Shown: positions 1 to 11,767 of the stretch, piece after piece
Numbering within the stretch: position 1 is the stretch's first letter
Layout of the letters: each line of letters begins with the position of its first letter
Source of the DNA: Adiantum capillus-veneris
Lineage: Eukaryota > Streptophyta > Polypodiopsida > Polypodiales > Pteridaceae
DNA length: 64,000 nucleotides
Assembly: GCA_014529385.2 (NCBI GenBank)
Contig: CM043957.1
Span: 65,640,003-65,704,002 of the forward strand
Direction of reading: 5' to 3'
The notes under the pieces: generated by a model
What the model was told of the DNA's origin: nothing
The model's database searches: none
What the model saw: the letters and a program-made list of their open reading frames with translations, nothing else
Made by a program: the position numbers and the translations under genes

Positions 1-1217
1 AACTTGAATTATCCCCGTTCTCAAACCCAAGACCTCACACACCTTCGAAGATGGTGAGAGCTAGCAGGGTATGAGAGTAGATTGAGAGGAAGAAGGAGTA
101 TCTTACGAGAAAGATGTACACCTCCTCACATAATCACTCATATTAACATAGCTTAGCTTAGTAATTAGCTTGGTAGAGGAGATGAGCATGAATTGAAGCT
201 TGGCTCTTGGTTGGATTTGCATCCACATGCCAAGAGTGTGTTGATGTAGGCTTCTATCTCACAAGCTTGGAGTAGGTGATGAGCTCTCCATTAAAGCTTG
301 GGAAGAGATAGTCTTCTCTTTCTTCACACATGAGATTGTGTGAGTGTGTGTGTGATAATGCCTTGCAAAAATCATCCCCCCCTCTCTCTTGGGCGAGCCC
401 TCTTGCTATTTGCTCTTGCTGAGCCCTCATTGACTCTCCCTAAGTCAAGCCAATGACTATTAAGCAGCATAAGTGATAGCCTTCTGACATGTGTCCCCCT
501 TTCCCCTTTTGTGAGAGCTTTAGGTAATTAAATAATTAAACTAAACTCTCATTGGACCCCTTTGTCTCCTGGCCAATAGGAATCAGACAAGCCATTGGGC
601 TCCTGAATGCTCATTGGACCCCTTGTGAGACTGCGCAATAGTCTTCTAGGAGACTTAATTCTCATTGGTTTCTTTTATTAAATCTTTTTAAATTAATTAA
701 ACTAGATTTACTCTAGATTAATTCTCATTGGTCCACTTCAAGGGTCATCCAATAGAAACTGGGCACACCTTGTGGGCATCTGGCCTAGGGAGCTGACACG
801 TGTCCCTCATTCCCTTTGTGTAAAGGGAGCCTGTGTGTGTGTGTGTGTGTGTGTGTGTGGCTTTATCTCTCATCCCCTAGAAGAAGGGATTGCCCCCTCC
901 CATGTAGGGATATGTGTTGACTTTGGAGAGCCCACAAAGCATCCAATTCCCCCTAAGCTTTAACCCTTTGGACACAACCTTTGAATTTTGGAACCTTAGC
1001 ATTTTGGAAGTCTTAATGGGCTGAACCTTAGGGTCTTTTTAGCCCATTTTTGCACATGGCTCTTTTGCAGATGCCCCCCCCTTTGGATCCCTACTGTGGC
1101 CGGTCTGCTAGCTTAACCAATATTCTAGCCTTTTCTCCCCTGGCACTTCCCCACATTAAATGATCAGTTTAATATGAGAAAATCATTTAGGAGAATTAAA
1201 TATTGATTATTATGACA
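1..1217 (-). repeat. Partial LTR of the Gypsy-2/Gypsy-3 family
   Basis: This stretch is similar to the LTR arms at 17401-18220 and, reverse complemented, 21179-22545. Shared landmarks are the CCCAAGACCTCA block near 25, a GT/CA microsatellite, and a terminal AAATGATCAGTTTAATATG block near 1157. Read on the minus strand it begins TGTCATAA at 1217, the same start as the Gypsy-2 3' LTR. It runs off the left edge of the window, so only part is visible. No coding sequence is recognised. Confidence 0.7.
832..859. repeat. (GT)n microsatellite
   Basis: About fourteen GT units inside the LTR. The related arm at 21465-21498 carries the complementary CA run, so the microsatellite is an inherited part of this LTR family. 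Confidence 0.9.
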
Positions 1218-2215
1218 CATTTGGCATGCATGGCGGCTCAGATCATTGCCAAACAAATCAATCAAGCTAAACGATTAGGCGGCCATGGCCATTGTAAGGG
1301 CATCATATTTGAGCATACATATCTAGCAAGGCACTGCAAAACACGGCATTCTTCGAGAGCAGTCCTTGACTAACATTATCATCTTGAACTTTGATGCCCG
1401 TATCAACATTTGGTATAATCCTACATACCTTTAAGATGTAAGTACATGTGATTGCATTCGACGTAAGGTCTTCCCATCACATTCAGTCAAAGAGTATCAG
1501 ACTAGCCAGGCATTGCCAATTACGACTACCGCCGGTCAACATTGGGCGCTCATTGGCGTACATACCGGCTAGGGTAATGCAGTAGGCATCAGATTTGGCA
1601 CACATATCAATTAAAGCAATGCTATCTCAGGCACTTATTCTCTATATTCAAAACCCTTGCTTGCTGCTCAAAACTCCCTGATGGAACACCGACCGAGCAG
1701 ATTAGACTAGTACGGAACCGGCCCCGGGGGAAACTTAAACGGCGAGTATCTTGGCCGCTGGAACTCCAATCACTGATCTGAAAAGACCGACGCGCTCCAC
1801 AAAGTGAGCACTTTAGGCACGTGCATTCATTTTGTTTCTGTCACCTCAGTTGCAATTTCCCAATCCATTACGGATCTGCAATCGACTCAAACTTCAATAT
1901 GCCATAACTTCTTCATCGTAGCTCCAATCGACTCAAACTTCAATATGCCATAACTTCTTCATCGTAGCTCCAATCGACGAGCCATAAAGACAGGCCGGTA
2001 CGGTTTTCGATCATAATCTCTCAGAAGTGCTCACTTTAAGCATAATCATTTTTGGCATCACTTGGACCTTTTAAGACGCATCTGGCATACATTAATCATT
2101 AAACTTGGCCTATTAACAAGCCCTGATCACTGGCCATTAAATGTGTAGATTTCAAAGAAGCTTAGCTTGCATTTCTCTGCTTTTTTTCTCTTCATGGCAA
2201 CGGAGCTGCACGACA
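1218..2215 (-). repeat. Truncated LTR of the TE-P family
   Basis: The reverse complement, starting TGTCGTGCAGCTCC at 2215, matches the first ~1 kb of the LTRs at 41472 and 46599. Shared landmarks are the AAGCTAAGCTTC block, the GAAGAAGTTATGGCA block and the GATCAGTGAT block. It is cut at 1218, where the previous LTR begins. It also carries a PPR-like coding piece on the minus strand near 1303-1367 that reads approximately GLLSKNAVFCSALLDMYA, better preserved than in the 41472 copy. Confidence 0.8.
1881..1972. repeat. 46-bp tandem duplication
   Basis: Two identical 46-bp units (1881-1926 and 1927-1972), followed by the start of the next unit. The other TE-P LTRs near 41740 and 46860 have one copy, so this duplication is private to this LTR. 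Confidence 0.9.
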
Positions 2216-3189
2216 ACGGCAGGATGATCAGGTTAGCCAATTTTAAGTTTTTCTTGTTTTTCCATGTTTTCACACTAATTTTGGACAATATTGTACGTTA
2301 TGCCAAGCAAATTTCTTTTACAGTTTCACATGAAGCAAGGCTTCTAACGTGTACACCGATATAGCCCATTGACGTTAAATCAAGGGCATTGGTATACATG
2401 TTTGCGGAACTGGTAAAATACGGATAACTGCTCCCATTTTATGTGTGGCAACATCAAGTTAGGATGTCTCCCTAGTAGTACAAGCTACTGTGCAAGGCGC
2501 TTTTGTTTTGGCTCTCATGTTTGAGGCCATCACTCTCGGTAAGGGCTTACAATTTTGCATGCAAGGCATGCTAGCTAGGTGGATTCAAATCTACCACCTC
2601 ATGACTTACGCTTACGCTATCACACTAGTAGCTCTGTCAAAGACAAGATAAGTGATGGATTGTTTAACATGAGTTTTGGTTGCTGTCAAAACACAAAAAC
2701 AATAAAAGGAACATAAATCTAGGACTTATTTCACAAGCAAAGTGCCCTATTTCAGTCATCCTCCTACAATCACGACCCCTACAAGATAGACGGGTCAAGA
2801 TGGGACTCGTGTTCTCTATGAGAGAGTCATACCAGAAAACTATGGAATGCTTATAGGATAAGCTGCACGCCAGGCATAAGATGCGTAAGAGCATACAGAT
2901 TGGGTACACACTCTACAAAGTTCAGGAAAGTTCCTCAGCCCAGCATGCTCTCCTTCTCTATCTTTCTTACTTCTCTCAAAGAATAATGGAAAATTTCTAA
3001 GAAGCTTTTGATACATGTTTTGCTTAAGAGTCAACCTGATCCAAGGTTCTCTAACTCTCAGTTAGAAGTTGTGGCCAAAATGCCATCTACATTCGTCTTC
3101 ATCGGTTCGTCGATTGAACTTGCATTCACATAGGCTGATCTATAACACGACGTCTAGATGCAGCAATCATTTCAAACAGCATGGCTATC
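2216..3189. other. No gene recognised
   Basis: Only short open frames without family resemblance are present. A TAGGTGGATTCAAATCTACC block near 2576 faintly resembles a tRNA B-box, which is too weak to annotate. The upstream part of the hAT transposase at 3190 may originally have extended into this stretch. Confidence 0.5.
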
Positions 3190-4146
3190 CATAAGAGCTA
3201 GGAGTCGCTTTCAGGATGCACAATTGTAAGTGATGGTTGGTCTAATGTTCAAAGAAGACCATTATTCGATGAATGTTGTCCAAGGAGAGAAATATTCATA
3301 CAGGCGGTTGGCAATTTTGGTGCAATTAAAAGTGGTAAAGACATTGCTAAGGTCTTGATTAATGTAATTAAAGAAATCGGTGATGAACATGTTGTTCAAG
3401 TAGTCACGGACAATGCAAAGAACTATAAAAATGATAGCAAATTACCAAAAAATTTCTTTCCGCGCATTTTTGCCAATGGTTGCAATATGCACAGTTTAAA
3501 CTTGGTGCTAAACTAGTGAAGAAACCACATAGTTTGCCAAAATAATTGACATAGTGTGACAAGTTGTGAAGCTCATCTTGAAATGACAAAGTGTGATTGA
3601 TTTGTACAGAGTGCGCATGTCAATTATGTTAAAACTACCCGTTGAACTTGATTTTGCACGTAGTTTTATACATTGGAATCACTCCGATGCAATAAGTGCA
3701 CTGTGCTTGACACTTTCAATTGCACGGCCTTTGACAAATGGCAGCTTGAGCAGACCAAAAAAGTGAAAGAGAAAATTACATGTTTATGTGGCCCCACAGA
3801 AAAGCCTTCTTGGTGAAGGATCGTAATGGATACATACCATGTAATGATGCCCGTTATGTTCACAATTTTCAACCTGGGTCAGAAGGCACCAAATATGGGC
3901 AAAGTGTGGATGACATAGTGGTCGATCCAACAAAGTCTTGAAAATCCTGAGGAGTTAAAAGAGTCTGTAGTAGAGAAGGAGTGGAAACTACCATTCTTTG
4001 CAAAACAACGAAGAATTTTGACCAATTATTTTCATGCAAGATGGAGGAGCACTCATAGTCCACTCCATAGCATGGCTTACATGCTCGATCCAGAGTGCTA
4101 GAATTTAGATCTGATGTCCAATACAGAGGTGGTTAGTGATTTCTAC
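3190..4146 (+). pseudogene. hAT-type transposase (DUF659 region), 5' part
   Basis: A degenerate transposase. From 3214 the frame reads GCTIVSDGWSN, then VVQVVTDNAKNYK near 3390 and NGCNMHSLNLVL near 3478. These are the usual order of motifs in plant hAT-like proteins with a DUF659 domain (SDGW, then VTDNA, then the C..H.LNL block). Further on, a frame with RRILTNYFHARW and SPLHSMAYMLDPE (about 4010-4100) matches the middle part of such transposases. Several stops and frameshifts separate the pieces. The gene is cut at 4146 by Gypsy-1 and resumes at 14447. No terminal inverted repeats were identified. Dead copy. Confidence 0.75.
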
Positions 4147-6529
4147 TGATAGCCATTTTTCGGCTCTCTGTAATTGCCATAGTGAGTTATCTCACCCTAT
4201 CAAATCACTCAAACACTGTGGTTACCCTCACCCTTTCACTGTATATAGGTGCGTGTGAGTTAGGGGACTTTTCCCATATCTCCTTACTGAAATAAAAAAC
4301 CCTCAATTAGCTAGTCATTGGGCTAGTTGCGCCAAAAAAATAAAAAATATAAAAAATATAAGTATATTATGGCCCATGCGTATGTAAATATTTCTTTGTA
4401 TATAGGGCCTAAATAAAAGATTTTTTCATAATTATTTTGGTATTTATTTAAATATTTCTACCTAGATGTGTGTTATTTATGCTCTGTACATTGCCTCACC
4501 ATTACCACAATTTTTCTTACCATTTTTCATACTCTTTATTCCATATAGAAATATTTTCATGTAAGCTTCTCTTATATTTGGTGTAACTCCACCCCAACAA
4601 AAATCCAAAAAAACTAGTTTTATTTATGTGTATATTTTTTCACTATTGTGATTTTTCCCTTCCTACATCTATTTTGCTTTTTTTCTAAAAAATTAGAACA
4701 CCAAAAATATTTATCTTTTTATGATAACCTCATAATGAGAGAGATTTCTTTTGACCCCTTTATATTTTTTCCACTTATATTATTTATATTTGACATGTAC
4801 ATATTTTTTAGACCCCTCAATATTTGATTTTCTTAGTTGTACTATTCTCTTATATCATGATCTCAACAATATCTTCAATTATAGACCTACCAAATAAGGT
4901 CAAGGGTAGGTGGCATGCATACATGCACTATGGAGGGCTCACTCTTGGAGGTATTCAAAAGAATCATCCAAAGAAGGACCCCACAAGGACCTTGTGCAGT
5001 AGAAAATAATGGTCGGTTTTGCTGAATTTTTAAAGTTCACTTGCTCTCTGAATTTGAAAAGGTGATATAAACAAAAGTTGTAGCTCGTGGGCTGAACTTT
5101 TGCCTCAAATTTTTTCATATTTTTTTGAGCTACGAGCTGTGAGATATGATTTTATTAGTGGGCCCCAGTTTTCCCATGCTATGCAGCCACACTCTCTCTT
5201 CCACTTTATCATTTTCCTCTTTCACACACACTTCTCCACTCATCATCCCCACCTCTCTCGCCACTCCTCTCTGCACCCTACTCACCTTCTCCTCAACCTT
5301 GAAGAATAAGAGAAACCATGGTGAACTCATACCTCCCACACACAATTCCATTCCAAAATTGACCACCTAGTCTCATTTTTCCTCCTCCAAATTACCCATA
5401 TCTATCAAAAAAACCACAAAATGCAGCCTCTTCTCTTAAAAGACAGCATCATGGTGGTTGATTACTCAGCTTCAATTACCTTGTCTCTCAAGGAAGGTCA
5501 AGAGTGGAGAAAAAATGTACCGTCAAAGCTAGTGGACCGTCAACAAGCGTCAAAATTGGCCCTACTCAAGACACTTGGAGCATCAACCTTGTAAGAAATC
5601 CACCTTTTCTTACCTCTTAAGAGTTTTTCTTCCTTATTTGTATCCTACATGGATACTCCCATTGTAAATATCCAATTCCATTTGTAAATTAATACTAACT
5701 CTACTAACACTAACCCACTATGAAAAGTCCTATCACCTCCATTTCTCTCCTCTCTCTTTCCCCACCTACTTCTTGATAATTCCAAGCAAAAGAAATTAGA
5801 TAAATTGCTGAAAATCTAACCCAACCATGGTTAGAGGAGTAACCCTAGCCTTCAAAATTGCTATAAAAGGAGGGTGTAGCTAGCACAAAAGGGGGGAGAA
5901 GAAAGAGCACTATGCTATAGCTTGAGAAGCCAAGCTCAACCTCTTGAGAAGGATCTCTTGAGTGGAATCTCATTGGCATTAGGCATATGTATGTGTTGTA
6001 TTAGGGGTGATTAGCAAGGGAACTCTATGCCATTGTAAGAGAGAGGGATCATTAAATTGAGAGTAGGAAATCTATCATTTCTCCTACTAGTGTAAGCCCA
6101 ACATTTACTGAATCAAGGAGGGTGAATTTGGACTAAGCATGGATACCTTGTCTCCCTTCCAACGTGAAGTCATGGACAATAATGATGTGTAAGTGTCTTG
6201 GTGTTTTATTTAAGTTCTTGATAGCTTGTCTCCGGGTATTGTTATCAATTTAGCCATAAACCCCACATGCTGTAAGAGGGCGACAGGGTGGAGAGGACTC
6301 CCCTGGCCTTAAGACAGTGATTGGGGTGGCTTTTTTTCTTGTGATTTGTTGTGGTGTAATTTACTCAGGCTATGTTGAACAAATACTAATCTCACTATGA
6401 TTGGTCATGACAGATTTGTAAGAAGGCATTAGTGCAACAAGCACCCCCTTCCCCCTTCTCTCTCTTTCTTACATATATATATTTATGTTTGCTTGATCAT
6501 TAACGATACACTTCAAAGCAGCCCGAGCA

Positions 6530-6565
<36 letters not shown>

Positions 6566-6824
6566 TTCTAGTGTGTGAGAGTGTTCCATTGGTGTTAGAG
6601 TTAGTGTAAATTCCTTGCTTGTTTGTGGGTTGCTCTAACGATTCTCCTCTTTTGCGTCCTAGTTCGCTCTTAAACTAGGTGGTGCCCCTTGTGTAGTTGG
6701 GATTTGGCTGGGGGTTTGTTGTTTTGGTTTGTGTTGTGTTGTGCCCCAGCCCCATTGAGCAGCACGGGAGCCTTGAAGGGTGTCTAGAGGTTGCTCTTCT
6801 TGTTGCCCGCCCCGGACCGCTTCA
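4147..6824 (+). repeat. Gypsy-1 5' LTR
   Basis: A 2.68-kb LTR starting TGATAGCC and ending CCGCTTCA, nearly identical to 11768-14446. It is AT-rich in the first kilobase. It contains a TATAAAAGG-like core promoter candidate near 5870 and a CT microsatellite at about 6533-6562. Short open frames inside it are repeated exactly in the other LTR and show no family resemblance. Confidence 0.92.
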
Positions 6825-7437
6825 AATTGGTGCCCCCACGAAGGACAGGCTTGTGTATGTTTTGTGAAGGCTCAACCTTTAGCATAATCAAGTAGCTTGC
6901 ATGAATCACGAGAATTTGTATGATCCCTTCATTCCCATTGCAAGGCAAAAGGTACACATAATTGTTAGTACTAAGTTGCAATTTCAGCGAGTAATTCGTA
7001 GAATTTTAGGTCCTCTTAGGTTGGTAGAGATAAACGCATCAGTAAATCCTTTTATTTTGCCTCTCATTAGGTACGACCTTAGTTTGGACATCTATATTTT
7101 TGTTTTGTTTTAAGAATTAGGTCATGCATAGACCATGGATAATGGCCCAGGAATACAGGTTTTTCCCTTTCATTTCACTCCACACATTAGAGTAAACATT
7201 GCAATTAGTAGAAAAATCCATTTTCAACAACGTATGGTATTCATGTTTGGTGCCCAAAGAGTAGGAGAAATTCTCGCATCACCAAACCCTGTCATTCTAC
7301 CTCTTATTGATTATCATAGGTCATTTGATGTGAATATTTTTATTTTGTTGTAGAATAGATTGTAATTTAGAAAATATTATTGTGTAAATCTTTTAAAGAA
7401 AGAAAAAACAAAAACGCGTCACTTTGAAATCAATTCA
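6825..7437 (+). other. Gypsy-1 leader with candidate primer-binding site
   Basis: TTGGTGCCCCCACG begins three bases after the LTR end and is the candidate primer-binding site. It does not match the common initiator-Met site seen in the two copia elements, so the tRNA is unassigned. Two similar blocks (about 6947-7110 and 7180-7350) share the pattern QR..FI/VLPLI.Y...DI/NIFIL on the plus strand, suggesting an internal duplication in the leader. Confidence 0.5.
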
Positions 7438-8597
7438 ATGGAGAGCCAACGCCAAATGTCTGGATATCCTCTTTTCTTTGGAGAGTCTGGAGAGGATGCA
7501 GAATTATTTCTAGCGAATTTCAAGATGTCTTGCCGTATCAAGAGGATAGTAACTGATCAAGAACGTGTAGAAATGTTTGAGGTGGTCCTTAGGAAAGATG
7601 CTAGCACTTGGTTTGACTCTTTGCCTGAGGAGTTAAAGGGAATTACATGGAAGTTTTGAATCGTTTCAAGAAATACTTCTTTGATCCCCAAAACACTTAG
7701 AAATTATGGCAAGACATTGTTTCTCATAAGCAAAAAGACTTAGATGACTACTACTTGTACAAGCAAGAGTTTCTACGTCTTTGGGCTCTATGGATACGAA
7801 ATGTTGCTAACCCTGGTGATGGTGCAGAATTTCTAAAGAAGGAGAGGTTCATAGCCGGACTCTTTCCTGACCTTAAGGTAAAAGTTGAGGCGGGTGCACC
7901 TGCTACTTTTGATGCAGCGGAAACTAGGGCTGCTGAGAAGTATAGGAAACTCAAGTGCTTAAGGGGAGAGGTTCCAATAGAAGGTCTTAGACCCAAAGGT
8001 AAGTCACAAGCATCAACATGTAGGGAGCTTCCTGAGGTAATGGTTGAAGTGATTGAGAAGTTAAATGAATCTTTAAGCAGCCTGTCAATTCACCTTGCAC
8101 AAGCTGTAGGTCCAAAGGGACAAGCAAAGAAGTCAGAAGAGAGAGAGCCACGAACTAGGAGTGTCTTGCAATGTTGGAATTGCGGAGAGTCTGGACATGG
8201 GATGTATAATTGTCCTTGGCCCCGTGGAGAGCCAGGGAGACCTAACTTGAATTACCCAGTGATGAATGCAGGAGAAGGAGCTGGTCAACAACCAAGGCTT
8301 CTACAAAGGCCAAATGGACCAAGACCACCTCCACAAGGGGTAGAAGGAGTTCCACCTTTGCCAGATCCAAATGTGCATGTGGTAGAGGTGAAAAATTCAA
8401 ATGAGGTTGACATGGAAGCCAATGGCATTAAGCGTGGCCGAGGAAAAGGTAAAGAGAAAGATACATCACAGAGTGACCATGGACAAGGCAAGAAGGCAAA
8501 GGAAACCAAGGAACCAAGAGGACTCGACGTCGTATCAACCTCCAAGACTTCCCTCTTGGACATGGTATGGCTCCGTACAACTTGTTGGAAGACATGA
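7438..8597 (+). pseudogene. Gypsy-1 gag
   Basis: Capsid-like protein that would package element RNA. The 5' piece (7438-7659) contains a gag-like FFGESGEDAELFL start. After a frame change near 7660-7755 the frame continues to 8597 with a GAEFLKKERFIAGLFPDL block. A CCHC zinc knuckle, CWNCGESGHGMYNCP, lies at about 8170-8214. A lysine-rich, basic tail follows. The ATG at 7438 is the first in-frame start after the leader. The frameshift near 7660 means that a single gag cannot be made from this copy. Confidence 0.8.
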
Positions 8598-9637
8598 GAG
8601 GTAAGAGTCCTGATATTTCATGGCCTCAATTTCTTGCATTATGTCCACAAGTTATGAGGGATTTAACAAGGGCAGTTAGCACTAGGAGAAAGGTAAAAGA
8701 GAGTGTGCCTGTTGTAAAAATTGCACAAGCTGAAATGAATGAGGACATTACACCTGTGCTAGATTGTTACATAAAAGGGAGATTGGTTAGGAAAGGTCTA
8801 GTGGATGGGGGTGCACAAATTTGCATCATGACAGAGGGACTCATGCAAAAACTAGGCATGCACATCCATGAGACACCTGAAATTAAGGTCAAGATGGCAA
8901 ACAATAGCAAGGCTAGGTGCGTAGGCATTTGTAAAAATGTTTTTGTGGAGGCCTTTGGCATTAAGAAGGCAGTGGATTTCTATGTCATGTCTACCAAAGG
9001 AAATGGTTACCCATTTATCCTAGGGAGACCATGGCTAATGAAAATGCGAGCTTTGCAGGATTGGGAGAGTGGAAAGCTAATTTGCAGGAACGACAATCAT
9101 AAGAAGGTTGTCTTTGACATGAAGGAGCAACGCCAAGAGGAGCTCCATGAAGAATCATCTCAAAGTGAGACAGAAGAAGGTTGGACCGATAACACTTCAG
9201 AAGAAGAAAGTAGCGGCAGCATTACTGAAGAGGAGTCTTCCATCGAAGTCATGGGGGTAAGGTTTAAGCCAACCAACCAAGAGACCTCTTGTCAAGGTTT
9301 GGAGGAGGTAGGTTCCGAAGAGAACCAAAAAGTGGAAGATGAAAGAATGCTAGAAGGTATGCTATCTACAACACTTACAAAGGATGAAAGAGAGGAGTTC
9401 AAATGTGTGCTAAGGAAATTTCCTAGGCTTTTTGCTAAAGACAACACTGATGTGCGTGGAGTAGATGCTGTTCAACACAAAATTGAGTTGAAGCTAGAGG
9501 CCACACCTAAGGCTCAGAAGCTACGAAGGCTAGGAGTCATCAAGGAGCAGGCTTTACTCAAGGAGATAAGAAAGCTTCTAGCAGCAGGTTTCATTTATCC
9601 AGGTTTAGATCCTACTTGCTCCCAAAACCTTTTGTAA
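8567..9637 (+). pseudogene. Gypsy-1 protease and linker to the lost RT
   Basis: A frame of 356 codons overlapping the end of gag by about 30 bp. The retroviral-type aspartic protease core is at about residues 60-160: the active-site loop reads LVDGGAQ, with the DGG form common in Tat-like plant elements, and the flap/second motif reads FILGRPWL near 9018. A Glu/Ser-rich spacer follows. The frame then shows the usual approach to reverse transcriptase (IKEQALLKEIRKLLAAGFIYP) and stops abruptly, where the polymerase core should start. Confidence 0.85.
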
Positions 9638-11739
9638 TCCTCACCGCAGAGAATTTGTTCCCTTGGGTGTCATCTCAAATGAATCTTAGTACTAGGATCT
9701 CAAAGTGGATTATGGAGTTGCAAGAGTTTCAATACTCTTTCAAGGTAGAAGATAGTGTGCGTGCACAATTGGCAGGGATTCTCACTTATAGGGTGCATGA
9801 AAAGGAGATTAAGGTGCCTGAAGTAAAGACCCTACCATTGCCACCACCAAATGGTATTCCTAATGCTTTTACCTTGTTCTTTGATGGAGCTTTTCGTCGA
9901 GCCACAGGAAAAGCAGGGGGAGGGCTAGTGTTGCTCAACCCAAGTGGAGAGGTGGTCATGAAAGAAAAGTTCAATCTACCAAGTTCAGCTAGCAACAATG
10001 AAGCAGAATATGACACACTACTTCATGGTTTAAAAATATGCATTGGCCATGGTATACAACGTCTCATGGTAAAAGGGGATGCACTTCTCATTGTGAAGCA
10101 GATTTTAGGCATCTGGGCATGCAAAAATGAAAGACTAAGGGCCAAAGTTCATACCATCCGTAGGCTATTTAATCAATTTGAGGAGGTGCAATTATATCAT
10201 ATTCCTAGGAAACAAAATGAAGATGCTGATTTACTTGCACAACAAGCCGTTGCATTTGTAAAGAAAGAAGTGCAGGTCATCATGGTGGCGGCTGCTGTGA
10301 AGCAACCAAGGTACCAGGGATTGGAGTCATTGGCTCCCATCATTGGCTACATTTTGGAGGGTGAGTTTCCACCAGACTTCACAAAAGCTCAGAAGAGGAG
10401 ACTCATGAAGAAGGCAAGCATGTATCTCTTCCTAGAAGGCTCCCTCTATCAAAGAGGGAAGGATAAAGTGTGCAGAAGAGTACCAACTATCGCGGAAATT
10501 CCAGCCATTCTAAAAGGTTTGCATGAAGAGGCATGTGGTGGTCATTTTTCCCAAGAATTAACTGTGAAGAAGATTTTGCTTGCGGGGTATGTTTGGCCAA
10601 GTCTGCATGTGGATGTCCAACATTGGTGTAAAAGTTGTCACAATTGTCAGGTAAATGGGAATAGAAGATTGATTTATGGTCCAAGGCAAATTGTGCTTGC
10701 AAATGGACCCTTTGAAAAGTGGGGCATTGATGCTATGGGTCCTCTGCCTAGGACAAAAAATGGTAAACTCTACATTCTAGTGGCTGTAGACTATATGACT
10801 AGGTGGGTGAAAGCACAAAGTGTGGCAAAGGTAAATGAGAGGACAGTGAGCAAATTCGTCTACACTCACATTTGTTGTAGATTTGCCACACCTTTGGAGA
10901 TTGTTTTTGATAATGGTCCAGGGTTTAGAAAGGGATTGCTCACAGAAGTCTGTGAAGAACTTCGCATTCTACATCGTCACAGTACACCCTACTATCCCCA
11001 ATCAAATGGTTTGGTAGAAAAAGCTAATGGTGTCATTGCAGGTATCATTAGAAAGATGGTGAAAAACAAGACAAAGTTGTGGGATGACTTCTTGGATAGT
11101 GCCTTGTGGGCGTATCGAACCACATATAGGGAAGCCACGGAGTTCACACCATTTCACTTGGTCTATGGTCAAGAGGCTTTACAGCCAATTGAACTAAACA
11201 TTCCAACAATGCGACTTCATGGCAAATCAGCACAAGATGATCAAGAAGCATGGATGGATCGACTTCTTACCTTAGCTGAGCTTGAGTGGAAAAGAGAAGC
11301 AGCATACGAGTGCTATAAGAGGAAAGCCACACAGACAAAGGAGAAGCTTGATAAGAAATTGAAGGACAAAGGCATCAATGAAGGAGATCTTGTGCTAAGG
11401 TATGACAATCGACTCGATAATCGTTTTGATGCCAAATTTGAAACAAGATGGCAGGGGCCATACATAGTCAAGAAGGCTTTCAATTCAAGCTACTATCAAC
11501 TTATGGACTTGAATGGGAAAGAGCACTCCAGGAAGGTAAACGGCTATCGCTTGAAGCCTTACTTGAGTCGCCTTCTACCAAAGGATCTACCAGAGCAAAA
11601 GGCAACTATCTCATGTAAGTATTGTTCCATGAAGCATGAGTGTAACACAAACCAAAATTCCAAGGGGCCAAACAATGAAGATCTTGTCAAGGACTCTGAA
11701 GCACTCTCTTTGGAAAAGATTCTTTATGATGGTACATGA
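9616..11739 (+). CDS. Gypsy-1 RNase H (second copy) and integrase
   Basis: A frame of 707 codons, open throughout. Residues 1-55 are the tail of the first RNase H (RISKWIMELQEFQYSF). Residues ~85-205 form a second RNase H-like domain with acidic residues in FFDGAF, NNEAEYD and VKGDALL, typical of dual-RNase H plant gypsy elements. Integrase follows: an HHCC zinc finger ending WCKSCHNC (~residue 340), and a DDE core with D in WGIDAMGP (~371), D in VFDNGP (~432) and E in LVEKAN (~467). The C-terminal part (QGPYIVKKAF) is the GPY/F-like module. The start codon is arbitrary because the upstream RT is deleted. Confidence 0.88.
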   Translation: MLPKPFVILTAENLFPWVSSQMNLSTRISKWIMELQEFQYSFKVEDSVRAQLAGILTYRVHEKEIKVPEVKTLPLPPPNGIPNAFTLFFDGAFRRATGKAGGGLVLLNPSGEVVMKEKFNLPSSASNNEAEYDTLLHGLKICIGHGIQRLMVKGDALLIVKQILGIWACKNERLRAKVHTIRRLFNQFEEVQLYHIPRKQNEDADLLAQQAVAFVKKEVQVIMVAAAVKQPRYQGLESLAPIIGYILEGEFPPDFTKAQKRRLMKKASMYLFLEGSLYQRGKDKVCRRVPTIAEIPAILKGLHEEACGGHFSQELTVKKILLAGYVWPSLHVDVQHWCKSCHNCQVNGNRRLIYGPRQIVLANGPFEKWGIDAMGPLPRTKNGKLYILVAVDYMTRWVKAQSVAKVNERTVSKFVYTHICCRFATPLEIVFDNGPGFRKGLLTEVCEELRILHRHSTPYYPQSNGLVEKANGVIAGIIRKMVKNKTKLWDDFLDSALWAYRTTYREATEFTPFHLVYGQEALQPIELNIPTMRLHGKSAQDDQEAWMDRLLTLAELEWKREAAYECYKRKATQTKEKLDKKLKDKGINEGDLVLRYDNRLDNRFDAKFETRWQGPYIVKKAFNSSYYQLMDLNGKEHSRKVNGYRLKPYLSRLLPKDLPEQKATISCKYCSMKHECNTNQNSKGPNNEDLVKDSEALSLEKILYDGT

Positions 11740-11754
11740 ATATACCATCATCCT

Positions 11755-11767
11755 GGGGGAGGGCTAA
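11755..11767 (+). other. Gypsy-1 polypurine tract
   Basis: A GGGGGAGGG run directly before the TGATAGCC start of the 3' LTR, in the position expected for the plus-strand primer. Confidence 0.8.

Noticed and set aside
5100-5370. Open frames of 69-78 codons on both strands, repeated at 12722-12992
   Set aside because: They lie inside the two identical Gypsy-1 LTRs and show no family resemblance. Their conservation is only due to LTR identity.
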